Source of the DNA: Myxococcota bacterium
GTDB lineage: Bacteria; Myxococcota_A; UBA796
Assembly (NCBI GenBank): GCA_029251165.1
Contig: JAQXDW010000152.1
Span: 1-33,016, forward strand
Length of the DNA: 33,016 nucleotides
Direction of reading: 5' to 3'
Within the stretch, counting starts at the first letter, position 1; every line of letters begins with the position of its first letter. Under the pieces are notes generated by a model. The model was not told the DNA's origin. It made no database searches and was given only the letters and a program-made list of their open reading frames with translations. The translations under genes and the position numbers were made by a program. Shown one piece after another: positions 25,706-33,016 of the stretch.

Positions 25706-26515
25706 TCACGGCGTATACACGCCATCTGGGGCGACAGTCGGCAGGGGAACGGCGCCGCCCTCAAGGAGCGCAGTGATGGCCGTGTCTGTGCCCCGAACAT
25801 CGTCGGCGGTGCACAGCTCCCACTCGTCGTCAATCTCTCCACAGCGCCCTGCCTGGACACCGAGAAGGCTCGTCATTGCCCAGTAGAAGTACTCCGTCGC
25901 CATGCACTCGTAGTCACAGGTTGTGTCGTCATAATGGTACCAAGCCGCTGAGGGGTATGGCTCGGGAATCGACTCAAAGTGCCCCCCGCGCGCGATGTCC
26001 ATCGCCTCCGCCAGCTCGGTGCCTTCCTCGGTCCCCACCTCAGCGTAGACTTGTGCCCACCCGGCGGTCTGGATCAGGTGCAGGACCTCCTCGTATGAGG
26101 CATCGAACTCGCCCTCGGGAGCCGTCTCATCGGCGGCCAGATCCTGAGCGAAGACGTCGTTCATCCAGCCCTGCCAGAACAGACCGCTGCCCTCCATCGC
26201 ATCGGCATTGGCAAACATCAGGATGACCGCACGCTCCTCAGAGAGGGCGGTCACGACCGGCGGGTCATCGGCGATGCCGTCCTCGTCGTTGTCCAGATAC
26301 TCGGCAGTGATCGTGGCGGCGTGTGTGATCTTGTCGTCCGGGACATCCGGGGCGGCGAGGAGCCGCACTCCGAAGACGTCGATGTAGCGGTCAAAGTGTG
26401 AGGTGTAGGGGGAGTCATCGGAGAGCGTCTGCACCTCCAGCGAGGGCTGCCCCGTGTCAGCAGCAGCGCCCTCCGCCGGCGGACGACACCCCAGAAGCAG
26501 TGCGATCATGATCAT
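25706..26515 (-). CDS. Lipoprotein with degenerate zincin-like motif
   Basis: A 269-residue predicted lipoprotein with lipobox ALLLGC near residues 5-10. ATG 26515 has a perfect AAGGAGG ribosome site 6 bases upstream, and the longer frame start has none. The mature part has a DNDEDGIAD stretch (Ca-binding-like, near residue 75-85), then SYEEVLHLIQTAGW near residue 130, then ARGGHFE and CDYECMATEYFYWA. The EEVLH segment sits where neutral zinc metallopeptidases carry HExxH, followed further on by an E-containing helix, but the first His is Glu here. A dead or divergent zincin is possible and unproven. It converges on the metallophosphoesterase gene. Confidence 0.7.
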   Translation of the reverse strand: MIMIALLLGCRPPAEGAAADTGQPSLEVQTLSDDSPYTSHFDRYIDVFGVRLLAAPDVPDDKITHAATITAEYLDNDEDGIADDPPVVTALSEERAVILMFANADAMEGSGLFWQGWMNDVFAQDLAADETAPEGEFDASYEEVLHLIQTAGWAQVYAEVGTEEGTELAEAMDIARGGHFESIPEPYPSAAWYHYDDTTCDYECMATEYFYWAMTSLLGVQAGRCGEIDDEWELCTADDVRGTDTAITALLEGGAVPLPTVAPDGVYTP

Positions 26516-26620
26516 TGTTGTCCTCCTTGCGAGAACGGTAGCGTGTGTCGCACCCGATCGGGATTCCTCAGCGTGCTGCTCCAGTCTCGATGGCCAACAC
26601 AGGGGGGCTCCGGTCGGCAC

Positions 26621-27226
26621 TCACGGCTGCCAGAGTCCATCGAGCAGTCGGGCGACCTCGGCGTGGAAGTCAGGATCGGTGAGCCAGTCGGCGTGCTGGA
26701 GGACGGCCTCGTTGAGGACCCACCGCATGCCAGTGGTGGCGACAAAAACAGCCTGGGTCAGCCGAGCCGGATCGGACAGCTCTGGGCGAAGGTCGGGCTC
26801 GTCTCGGAGGCGCTCGTGCAGCCAGCCGGCGATCTCCTGAAAGGCCCGCCGGGCAGCAGCGTCACGCTCGACCTCGGAGAGCATGGGAAGGACCGCCGCC
26901 ATGAGGGGCCCCTGATCGGCCTGCCGCTGGCACACTGCGGCGATGATGCGGGTGATCTGGGGACGCAGCGCGCGCGCATCGAGCTGGTCGGCGACCCAGG
27001 CGAGATCATCGTGCAGCATTCGCTCGACCAGGGCAGCAACCAGGGCCTCCTTTCCGGGGAAGTACTGGTACAGCGAACCAATCGAGACCCCAGCGACCTC
27101 CGCGACCCGGTTGGTGGTGAGGGGCTCTCCACGGACGAGGATGCGAGCCGTCGCATCGAGCATCGCGCGCACGGTCTCTCGTGAGCGAGGTTGGCGGGGG
27201 ATCTTGCGAGGGTCAGTGTCGGGCAT
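26621..27226 (-). CDS. TetR/AcrR-family transcriptional repressor
   Basis: A 201-residue regulator. The N-terminal helix-turn-helix is clear: RETVRAMLDATARILV, then TTNRVAEVAGVSIGSLYQYFPGKEALVAALVE (residues about 15-65), the hallmark of TetR proteins. The C-terminal helical domain would bind a small molecule. The start at ATG 27226 leaves a 57-base divergent gap to the FAD monooxygenase gene, which it probably controls. I see no convincing palindromic operator in the gap. Confidence 0.9.
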   Translation of the reverse strand: MPDTDPRKIPRQPRSRETVRAMLDATARILVRGEPLTTNRVAEVAGVSIGSLYQYFPGKEALVAALVERMLHDDLAWVADQLDARALRPQITRIIAAVCQRQADQGPLMAAVLPMLSEVERDAAARRAFQEIAGWLHERLRDEPDLRPELSDPARLTQAVFVATTGMRWVLNEAVLQHADWLTDPDFHAEVARLLDGLWQP

Positions 27227-27283
27227 TGATGCGAGTAGTCCGGTGAGTCCTGTCCGCCTACCTTCTGGGTGCAGGAGGACAGA

Positions 27284-28393
27284 ATGATTGGCATCATCGG
27301 TGCAGGACCGGGCGGACTGACCGCAGCCGTTGCGCTTCGGCGGGTGGGGTGTGCGGTGGAGGTGCTGGAGCAGGCCCCCACAATTCGGGCCGCTGGCGCC
27401 GGGCTGACGCTCCAGCTCAACGCCATGCGGATGCTGGAGGCGCTGGAACTGGCGGAGGCCGTGACGCGGGCCGGATACGCGCTGAAGAGCGGGTGCTCGG
27501 CGCGGCCAGATGGCAGCGCGCTGATGCGAATGTCGCTGACCGGAGCGGACGGACTGACCGGGGTCGGCATCCTGCGCGGGACGCTGTCGCGGATTCTGCA
27601 CGAGGCGCTGCCAGCGGACACGGTGCGGTGTGGCGTGCGGGTCGCGTCGGTGTCCCGCGACGGCGTGGTGATCGATTCTCAGGGTGTGGAGCGCGTGTAC
27701 GACGCGGTGATCGGCGCAGACGGCATCCACAGTGCAGTCCGAGCGGCGGTGTTCGGAGAGAAGCCCCTGCGCGATGCTAACGCCACCTGCTGGCGGGGAA
27801 TCGCGGACCACGACGGCGTCGACACGCTGTGTGAGCGCATGGGACACGGACTGCGGTTCGGCTCGGTCCCCATGGGCGGCGGGAAGACATACTGGTTTGC
27901 AGTGGCGAACGCGGCACCAGGGGGCACGGACGGAGCCGATCCTGTGGCAGAGCTTCGCGACCGGTTCTCTGACTTTGAGCCGCTGGTGGATGCGCTGCTG
28001 GTCGCAACGCCGAGGGTGATGCGGCATGACCTGTACGACCTCGCGCCGCTCGATGTCTGGACTGCGGGACGGGTGACGCTGCTGGGAGATGCCGCACATG
28101 CGATGACCCCCAACCTCGGCCAGGGCGCATGTCAGGCGATCGAGGATGCGGTGGTGCTGGCAGGTGCGGTGTCGCGGCTCGGCGTGCCCGACGGCCTGAG
28201 CCGCTATGAGGAGACACGCAAGGCACGGGCGCGATCGTTTGTTCGCCGCTCGTGGACCCTCGGCGCCGTGGCGCAGTGGGAGAACCCGGTGGCGTGCTGG
28301 CTGCGGAACCTGGGAATGTCGTGGACACCGGAGGTGGTGATGCGACGGCAGCTGGCGGCGGTCTACGGAGTGACGGTGCCCCAGCTGGGCTGA
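27284..28393 (+). CDS. FAD-dependent aromatic monooxygenase-like oxidoreductase
   Basis: A 369-residue class A flavoprotein monooxygenase-type enzyme. It shows the Rossmann GxGxxG (GAGPGG, residues 6-11) with the ribose-binding Glu near 29, the DG motif (GADGIHSAVR, 145-153) that contacts both FAD and NAD(P)H, and the GD motif (LLGDAAHAMTPNLGQGACQAIEDA, starting near 267). Members use NAD(P)H and O2 to hydroxylate aromatic or related substrates in the cytoplasm, and the substrate is unknown. The ATG at 27284 has GGAGG 6 bases upstream, whereas an in-frame GTG at 27269 does not. It is probably repressed by the divergent TetR protein. Related enzymes also inactivate antibiotics such as tetracycline or rifampicin, but nothing here singles that out. 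Confidence 0.9.
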   Translation: MIGIIGAGPGGLTAAVALRRVGCAVEVLEQAPTIRAAGAGLTLQLNAMRMLEALELAEAVTRAGYALKSGCSARPDGSALMRMSLTGADGLTGVGILRGTLSRILHEALPADTVRCGVRVASVSRDGVVIDSQGVERVYDAVIGADGIHSAVRAAVFGEKPLRDANATCWRGIADHDGVDTLCERMGHGLRFGSVPMGGGKTYWFAVANAAPGGTDGADPVAELRDRFSDFEPLVDALLVATPRVMRHDLYDLAPLDVWTAGRVTLLGDAAHAMTPNLGQGACQAIEDAVVLAGAVSRLGVPDGLSRYEETRKARARSFVRRSWTLGAVAQWENPVACWLRNLGMSWTPEVVMRRQLAAVYGVTVPQLG

Positions 28394-28415
28394 CAGCCTG
28401 CGTGCGGCTCCCGGC

Positions 28416-29846
28416 TCACCCGCCGGACTTCAGCCACAAGATCTGTCCCGTCGTCGGTCGGGTGTCGTCCTCCAGGGCATTCCAGCCTCGGATGTCTGCG
28501 ACCGTGCAGCGGTAGCGCCGGGCGAGGGTCGCGAGGGACTCCCCGGGGAGGAGCTGGTGGCTGACCCAGGTGCCGGCAGGCGGAACCGGGGCGGCGGCGG
28601 TGGGCTGGCCGTCCTCGAATTGCTTGATGTGGTGAGAGAGGTCAACCTCCGGCTCGGGCTCTACGGCAATGATCTGGCCGTCTGAGGCGCGGCCGAGCGG
28701 GCGGTTCTCCAGGGCGGCATAGAACGCACGCAGGCCGCCAGGGGGCAGCCAGATCTGCTGGGTCTCGGGTGCGTCGGGGAGCCGATCGGTGAGGATGTGG
28801 GGATTGTAGGTGAGGAAGTCCTCCGCGGAGAGTCCGGCGCTCTGGGCGAGGTGGGCAACCTCAAGCCCGGCATCCACCTCGGCAGCCTCCAGCGGACGGG
28901 CCGGACGCCAGGCAATGTCATGGAAGCCAAACAGCTCCGGATTCTTCGCGATGATCAGCGCGGCGAGCATCTTGGGCACGTACTCGCTGGTCTCTTCGGG
29001 CAGCGCACCGACCCGGATGAGCGCCCAGTAGTCGATGGTGCCGTAGTCACGGACCACCGAGAAGACGAGCCCCTCTCCTGCGTTGTACGCGGCAAAGGCC
29101 ATGTACCAGTTCCCGAAGTCATTCTTCAGCTTTCGAAGGTAGCGGATCGCTGCCCCGGTGGAGCGCACCGGATCCCGACGCTCGTCGATCCACTCATCGA
29201 CCCGCAGATCGTAGCTCACCGCGGTGGACTCAATGAACTGCCAGGGACCGACCGCATCTGCCGTGCTGCGGGCGTGGAGAGAGAAGCCGCTCTCGATCAT
29301 CGCGAGGTACATCAGGTCCGTCGGCATGCGCGCCTTGATCAGCTCCCCCTGGATGAGGTCCTTGTAGATCGTCGAGCGCGACAGCCATGCGCGCATGGTC
29401 GCGCGACCGGGGCCGGTGAAGTGCTCCACCCACAAGATCACCTCTGGGGTGTAGGCGACCGGGATCTCAAACCGACTGGGGTCGACCTGGAGGAGCAGCT
29501 CAGCGATGGTCGGAGGGCTGGGCTCGTCGGACTCCGCTTCGTCATCAGACTCCGCCTCTTCGTCCAGCTCCGCTTCGTCATCGGGCTCCGCTTCTTCATC
29601 TGGCTCCGCTGCATCGCTGGGCTCTTCGGGCAATTCGAGCACTGGCTGTGCCTCCTCAGGCTCCAGCGGAGTCTTGCCGTCTCCCTCCTCGGACACCTTT
29701 CCATTGCCCGCTGCCTGCTCCGATTCCTCAGCCTCCTCCTCGGCAGCCTCGCGAATGCGATCCCAGAGGGTCTCCTCCTGCGCAGCGGCCTGCGGAGTGG
29801 TCAGCAGCAGAGATGCGAGCCACATCGTGGTAGAACCCCGGATCAT
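28416..29846 (-). CDS. MltD-like lytic murein transglycosylase with LysM
   Basis: A 476-residue envelope enzyme. A short signal peptide (MWLASLLLTTPQAAA) starts at residue 8, so ATG 29825 is an alternative start. Then comes an acidic region (about 25-115) with near-tandem Glu/Asp repeats (DEEAEPDDEAELDEEAES). The SLT/MltD domain runs from about 125 to 330. It includes MYLAMIESGFSLHARS with the catalytic Glu185, then AVGPWQFIESTA, YNAGEG and YVPKMLAALIIAKNP. A C-terminal LysM domain (about 425-475) has LPGESLATLARRY. It cleaves peptidoglycan without water addition to form 1,6-anhydromuropeptides in the periplasm. The divergent WD40 gene starts 1 base away. Confidence 0.92.
   Translation of the reverse strand: MIRGSTTMWLASLLLTTPQAAAQEETLWDRIREAAEEEAEESEQAAGNGKVSEEGDGKTPLEPEEAQPVLELPEEPSDAAEPDEEAEPDDEAELDEEAESDDEAESDEPSPPTIAELLLQVDPSRFEIPVAYTPEVILWVEHFTGPGRATMRAWLSRSTIYKDLIQGELIKARMPTDLMYLAMIESGFSLHARSTADAVGPWQFIESTAVSYDLRVDEWIDERRDPVRSTGAAIRYLRKLKNDFGNWYMAFAAYNAGEGLVFSVVRDYGTIDYWALIRVGALPEETSEYVPKMLAALIIAKNPELFGFHDIAWRPARPLEAAEVDAGLEVAHLAQSAGLSAEDFLTYNPHILTDRLPDAPETQQIWLPPGGLRAFYAALENRPLGRASDGQIIAVEPEPEVDLSHHIKQFEDGQPTAAAPVPPAGTWVSHQLLPGESLATLARRYRCTVADIRGWNALEDDTRPTTGQILWLKSGG
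29523..29612 (-). repeat. Acidic tandem repeats in transglycosylase linker
   Basis: Imperfect tandem units of about 18-24 bases encoding D/E-E/D-E-A-E-x-D. They form a poorly structured acidic spacer between the signal peptide and the SLT domain. Such tracts are prone to slip, so the copy number may vary between strains. Confidence 0.6.
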
Positions 29847-31122
29847 GAGCGAGTCAGGAGGCGACGCCGTCCGGCACCACCTTATCGCGTCGGTAGAGAC
29901 GCATGGCAGTGCATTGTCGTTCGATCATCGTCGGGTCGCACGCGTGATGTCTGCGCGATTCCCCGATCGCCCCTGGCAAGCCGTGGCAATTCACCTGGTG
30001 GCCCGAGAAGGTGCCGCGGCAGATCTCGCCGCAGACGGCTCCGACACCGTGGACGCGATGTCGTTCGAGCGGCTGGTTCGCCGGCTGTTCGATCGCACCG
30101 GGCTGTCCACCAGCAGCGCGGCCTGGGCAGTGGCAGCATGGTGCGAGGCGCTGGGGCGGACGCCGCCGGATCACAACCCACGGCTGAGGGGCGCGCCGCG
30201 CAAGGTCAAGCTCAACCGACACATGGTCACCCGTCCGCGCGGCGCACCGTGGAACCTGCGCGGACACCGCAAGAGCCTGACCAGCATCGCGTTTCGGTTC
30301 GACGGCGCAATGATCGCAACCGCCAGCCTGGATCGAACGGTGCGCCTCTGGGATCCGCGAGCCGGAGAGCAGATTCGCTGCCTGATGGGGGGGCACCGGG
30401 ACTGGGTGCGGGCGGTGGCGTTCTCTCCGGATGGAAAGCTGCTGGCCAGCGCCGGAGACGACGGGGGGATCCGACTGTGGGACCCGGAGAGCGGCGAGCG
30501 GAAGTACCGCATGATCGGCCACGATGGCTGGGTCCGCGGGCTGGCATGGAGTCCCGATGGTCGAATCGTGGTCTCTGGCGGACGCGACGGGATGGTCTGC
30601 CTGTGGGAAGCCTCCTCGCTGCAGCTGCTCGCCCGCCTGGGTCCGTTCCAGGGCGGGGTCAGCCGGCTGGCGTTTGATCCGCTGGGGCAGTGGCTGGCTG
30701 TGGGTCGGTCAGGCGCGGTGGAGATCTGGGATCTGGAGCGGGCGAGCCGCGCACAGCTGGTGGAGGTCTCTGGGGCACGACCCGTGGTCTCTGCAGGGCC
30801 GAGCAACCAGCTCTTCATCGGTGATGACAACGGCGCAGGGGCGTTCAGCGTCAGCACGGGCCGCTTCACCCAGCACTACACCGCGCACGGCAGCCCGATC
30901 CGGGCCATCGCAATTCACGGCAACGGCAAGGCCCTGGTCACGGCTGGGGCCGACCGCACCGTTCGCCTGTGGCATGCGGTGGAGGGCTGGGAGGCACACT
31001 GCTTTCAATTCCGACAGGTCCGGATCACCGGGCTCGCGTTTCATCCCGGCGGCCACATCGGCATTGCGTTCTCCGATGGAAACGCGCAGATGCGGGAGAT
31101 GACCCGCGGGGGAGGCACATGA
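29845..31122 (+). CDS. Helical domain plus seven-bladed WD40 propeller
   Basis: A 425-residue cytoplasmic protein. Residues about 8-105 form a helical module (pattern ..THGSAL.......RRV......FPD.PWQ... and ending AAWAVAAWCEALG). The 129-aa product of the next gene has a similar module. From about 137 there are seven WD40-like blades: clear blades have GHRKSLTSIAF...LWD, GHRDWVRAVAFSPDG...LWD, GHDGWVRGLAWSPDG...LWE, a weaker GGVSRLAF...IWD, a degenerate fifth, HGSPIRAIAI...RLWH, and a seventh ending at the C-terminus. It is probably a protein-binding sensor or scaffold. The start at ATG 29845 overlaps the transglycosylase start, and no good ribosome site is visible, so a later start is possible. 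It overlaps the next gene by ATGA. Confidence 0.8.
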   Translation: MSESGGDAVRHHLIASVETHGSALSFDHRRVARVMSARFPDRPWQAVAIHLVAREGAAADLAADGSDTVDAMSFERLVRRLFDRTGLSTSSAAWAVAAWCEALGRTPPDHNPRLRGAPRKVKLNRHMVTRPRGAPWNLRGHRKSLTSIAFRFDGAMIATASLDRTVRLWDPRAGEQIRCLMGGHRDWVRAVAFSPDGKLLASAGDDGGIRLWDPESGERKYRMIGHDGWVRGLAWSPDGRIVVSGGRDGMVCLWEASSLQLLARLGPFQGGVSRLAFDPLGQWLAVGRSGAVEIWDLERASRAQLVEVSGARPVVSAGPSNQLFIGDDNGAGAFSVSTGRFTQHYTAHGSPIRAIAIHGNGKALVTAGADRTVRLWHAVEGWEAHCFQFRQVRITGLAFHPGGHIGIAFSDGNAQMREMTRGGGT

Positions 31123-31508
31123 GCGATGAGATCCTCACCACCCTGACCACGCTGCTCTCCGTTCATGGTGCGGTGCTGCTCGATGAGCACCGCCGCCTGG
31201 AGGGACTCCTCCGCGACCTTCACCCCGACGAGCCGCTGGCTTGCTCGGTGCTGATCGAGTCGCTGGAGCGCGGCGTGGTGGCGATGCTGCGCCAGGACCC
31301 GCGCAGCCCGCAGCAGCCGCTGGTCGCGATGATGACTGAGGGCTCTGGGCTCGCGCTTCGTCCGGCGACCTGGGCGGTGAACGCCTGGCGGGCGCTGCTG
31401 GGCGATCGCTTAAAATCAGAAGACGGTGACCGGGGTGCAGCCACCTCGCAGATCACCCATCGACCAGGCTCGCTTGAGGCAGTCCTGGCTGGAAAACTGG
31501 AGAAATGA
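31119..31508 (+). CDS. Stand-alone helical adaptor-like protein
   Basis: A 129-residue protein. Its N-terminal 95 residues repeat the order of conserved positions seen at the start of the WD40 protein: HGAVLLDEHRRLEGLL, then HPDEP, ...LERGVVAML..., and GSGLALRPATWAVNAWRALLGD. The WAV-x-x-W-x-x-x-LG signature closes both. The domain looks like those used for homotypic protein contacts in bacterial signalling and conflict proteins, but I cannot name it with certainty. The C-terminal 35 residues are a loose tail. ATG 31119 has GGAGG at 31111-31115. It overlaps the previous gene and the next gene by ATGA at each end, so all three are translationally coupled. Confidence 0.75.
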   Translation: MSDEILTTLTTLLSVHGAVLLDEHRRLEGLLRDLHPDEPLACSVLIESLERGVVAMLRQDPRSPQQPLVAMMTEGSGLALRPATWAVNAWRALLGDRLKSEDGDRGAATSQITHRPGSLEAVLAGKLEK

Positions 31509-33016
31509 TGAGCATCTTTAACGCGCTTGCGCCCTACCCTGCCGGACCCGGCGGCGGCGCCGTCTTTACCTTTTTCTGGTTCTTGTTTGTCATCGGAGCC
31601 CTCGCCGGGTTCCAGGAGCTGCTGATCGCCGTGCGCGCTGTGAGCCTGCTGGTGGCGGTCCGTCGCCAGGAGTCTGAGCGCATCCGGAGCACTCGCCAGC
31701 TCAAGGAGCTCGCGGCGAAGCTCGGGGAGACCCACCCGGACCTTGCGCCAGGCATGGCGATGCTGGGTGAGGTCATCTACGAGCAGCAGGGCGTCGTCCG
31801 GCTCGCCGCACCACCGGCAGAGCTGCTGGCGTCGCTCTCCATCCACCGCGGCCCGATGCCGCGCGCGCTGCTTCAGGCCGTCCCGACGCTGATGCTGGTC
31901 CTGGGAGTCTGCGGAACCCTGGTCGGCGTCTCGGTGGGGTTCAGCGAGGCAGAGCAGACCGGCACGGTCATGATCAATGCGCTGCGCTCGACAATCTGGG
32001 GAATGCTTGGGGCCTGCGTGCTGTACGGCATCAGCCGATGGTCCTCAGGCACCACGGCACAGGCACGAGACCGGCTGGTGAGCTGGCTGGAGAGCCAGGC
32101 CGGCGCCGGGAGCAGCGCCAGCGGACTGATCCGCCTGTCCCGCAGCCAGGACCAGCTCCGCACGATGATGGAGCAGACCACCGGGGCCATCCAGGACCTG
32201 CTGAAGATCCAGGAAGCCGTCCTGAGCAGTGGTCCTGAAGACGAGCGTCGCACACAGCAAAACGCCGAGCTGATCGCAGCCTTGACCAGCGCACTGGAGG
32301 CCGCACAGCAGGAGCCCGACAATGCTGAGGTGCTCTCCCGACTGGATCGGATCGCCGACAAGCTGGGAGAGCCCGTAGACAACACCCTGCTAGAGTCGAC
32401 CCTGGCCACGCTCTCCGGGCAGTGGGTGGCAAGCGCAGCTCAGATCGAGACGGCAGTGGTGGCCGCAGTCCGCCAGGACAACACGATGGAGTGGTCGGTG
32501 CTGGGGGAGAAGCTCGATCGGATGGTCACGCAGCTTCAGTCGATGGGCACCCCGCTTACCGCTGCTGCAGCCTCGCTGGAGGCTGCGACGGGACAGCTCC
32601 TTGAGGGCAGCGAGAGCAGCCAGATTCGAACCTCTCAGGCACTGGATCGCTCCGCAGAGGCCCTCCTGGCAGGGACCGAGGGCTACCTCAAGGCCAACGA
32701 CACCCTCTCTACGCTCCTCCAGGAGCACCACTCCGCTCAGCGCGGCCTCACCGTGACGATGGATGGGGTGGGCAAGCTGATGGGAGAGCTGAGGGCGGTC
32801 ACCGACGACGTCCGAGCCGGTGCGTCGAGCATGTCGAGCGTGCTGGGTCCGGTCTCGGAGTCGGTCCAGGGCTTCCGCTCGGCCTCCGACACCCTCGCGG
32901 CGGTCCTGCCGGGCATCGCAGATGCAGCGGGCAGCTACGAGCGCTCGAAGTCCGCGCTGGATCAGTCGGCAGCGGCCCTTCAGACCGGCACCGAGGGCTA
33001 CCTCAAGGCCGGCGAG
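31505..33016 (+). CDS. MotA/ExbB/ZorA-like membrane protein, long coiled-coil tail (partial)
   Basis: 504 codons are visible, and the gene continues past the window. Three membrane helices are seen: about 19-43 (FTFFWFLFVIGALAGF), about 120-146 (VPTLMLVLGVCGTLVGVSVGF) and about 158-178 (TIWGMLGACVLYGISRW). The second and third match the order and motif of proton- or sodium-channel stators (GTLVG as in MotA/TolQ/ExbB/ZorA). Residues 180-504 are an Ala/Leu/Gln/Ser-rich coiled coil with internal repeats: TEGYLKA occurs near 390 and 495, 105 residues apart, in a longer similar context. Long cytoplasmic tails after three helices are typical of ZorA in Zorya defence systems. A MotB/ZorB-like partner would be expected just downstream and cannot be seen here. 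Starts ATG 31505 and 31508 are both in frame. Confidence 0.8.
   Translation, partial: MMSIFNALAPYPAGPGGGAVFTFFWFLFVIGALAGFQELLIAVRAVSLLVAVRRQESERIRSTRQLKELAAKLGETHPDLAPGMAMLGEVIYEQQGVVRLAAPPAELLASLSIHRGPMPRALLQAVPTLMLVLGVCGTLVGVSVGFSEAEQTGTVMINALRSTIWGMLGACVLYGISRWSSGTTAQARDRLVSWLESQAGAGSSASGLIRLSRSQDQLRTMMEQTTGAIQDLLKIQEAVLSSGPEDERRTQQNAELIAALTSALEAAQQEPDNAEVLSRLDRIADKLGEPVDNTLLESTLATLSGQWVASAAQIETAVVAAVRQDNTMEWSVLGEKLDRMVTQLQSMGTPLTAAAASLEAATGQLLEGSESSQIRTSQALDRSAEALLAGTEGYLKANDTLSTLLQEHHSAQRGLTVTMDGVGKLMGELRAVTDDVRAGASSMSSVLGPVSESVQGFRSASDTLAAVLPGIADAAGSYERSKSALDQSAAALQTGTEGYLKAGE

Noticed and set aside
27227..27283. Palindromic TetR operator between the regulator and the monooxygenase
   Set aside because: No convincing dyad could be found by eye in the 57 bases.
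27227..28099. N-terminal extension of the TetR frame to 492 codons
   Set aside because: It would run antisense through the monooxygenase gene, and TetR proteins begin near 27226.
29506..29844. N-terminal extension of the WD40 frame
   Set aside because: Low-complexity Ser/Ala/Gly antisense of the acidic repeats in the transglycosylase; the start at 29845 is preferred.
28797..30677. 626-codon plus-strand frame overlapping the transglycosylase and WD40 genes
   Set aside because: Both recognised genes use other frames, and its translation has no domain.
1..33016. CRISPR array, insertion sequence or rRNA
   Set aside because: No regular direct repeats with unique spacers, no transposase frame apart from the recombinase end, and no rRNA-like sequence were seen.

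Overview
The window is a high-GC bacterial chromosome segment. Most 60-base lines I counted by hand were 60-72% G+C. Genes are tightly packed, and there are several short lipoproteins with lipobox signal peptides, a murein transglycosylase and one giant 14.5 kb gene. This fits an environmental Gram-negative of the Myxococcota or a related former-deltaproteobacterial lineage. That placement is inference from style, because no rRNA or other phylogenetic marker is present. No intergenic gap exceeds about 300 bases.

Left edge (1-530): the 3' end of a large serine recombinase runs into a tRNA-Asn(GTT) gene on the opposite strand. The recombinase tail is encoded by the tRNA's own terminator and 3' half. 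This marks the edge of an integrated element that lies mostly to the left of the window.

Housekeeping and metabolic block (530-6750): a polytopic membrane protein resembling GT-C glycosyltransferases, a small lipoprotein, a coupled Rieske ferredoxin-like protein and FdhD sulfurtransferase pair, a FemAB/GNAT-like protein divergent from an acyl-ACP thioesterase, and a helical hypothetical protein.

Giant-protein locus (6860-23190, minus strand): a gene of about 4825 codons encodes a LysM domain, a Tyr/Glu-rich segment, six copies of an F-S-G-S-containing coiled-coil repeat, two copies of an 'LNP' module, and a long coiled-coil plus amphipathic-helix region. That last region resembles giant effector-like proteins of extracellular contractile injection systems (eCIS). 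The C-terminal tip is less GC-rich. Nine bases downstream lies a 346-aa protein with a Cys-rich, zinc-binding-like N-terminus and equally low GC, arranged like an effector tip with a partner or immunity gene. No contractile sheath, tube or baseplate gene is visible.

Accessory block (22650-29846): a small protein with a possible papain-like C-terminus, a CxxCH (cytochrome c-like) lipoprotein coupled to a membrane-anchored metallophosphoesterase, a lipoprotein with a degenerate zincin-like motif, a TetR regulator divergent from an FAD monooxygenase, and an MltD-like lytic transglycosylase with a LysM domain.

Right edge (29845-33016): a three-gene operon joined by ATGA overlaps encodes a protein with an N-terminal helical domain and a seven-bladed WD40 propeller, a 129-aa stand-alone version of what looks like the same helical domain, and a MotA/ExbB/ZorA-like three-TM protein with a very long coiled-coil tail that is cut by the window end. 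The layout suggests a sensor, adaptor and ion-driven motor, reminiscent of Zorya defence but without its known partners. With the giant-protein locus, it is the best candidate for something undescribed.
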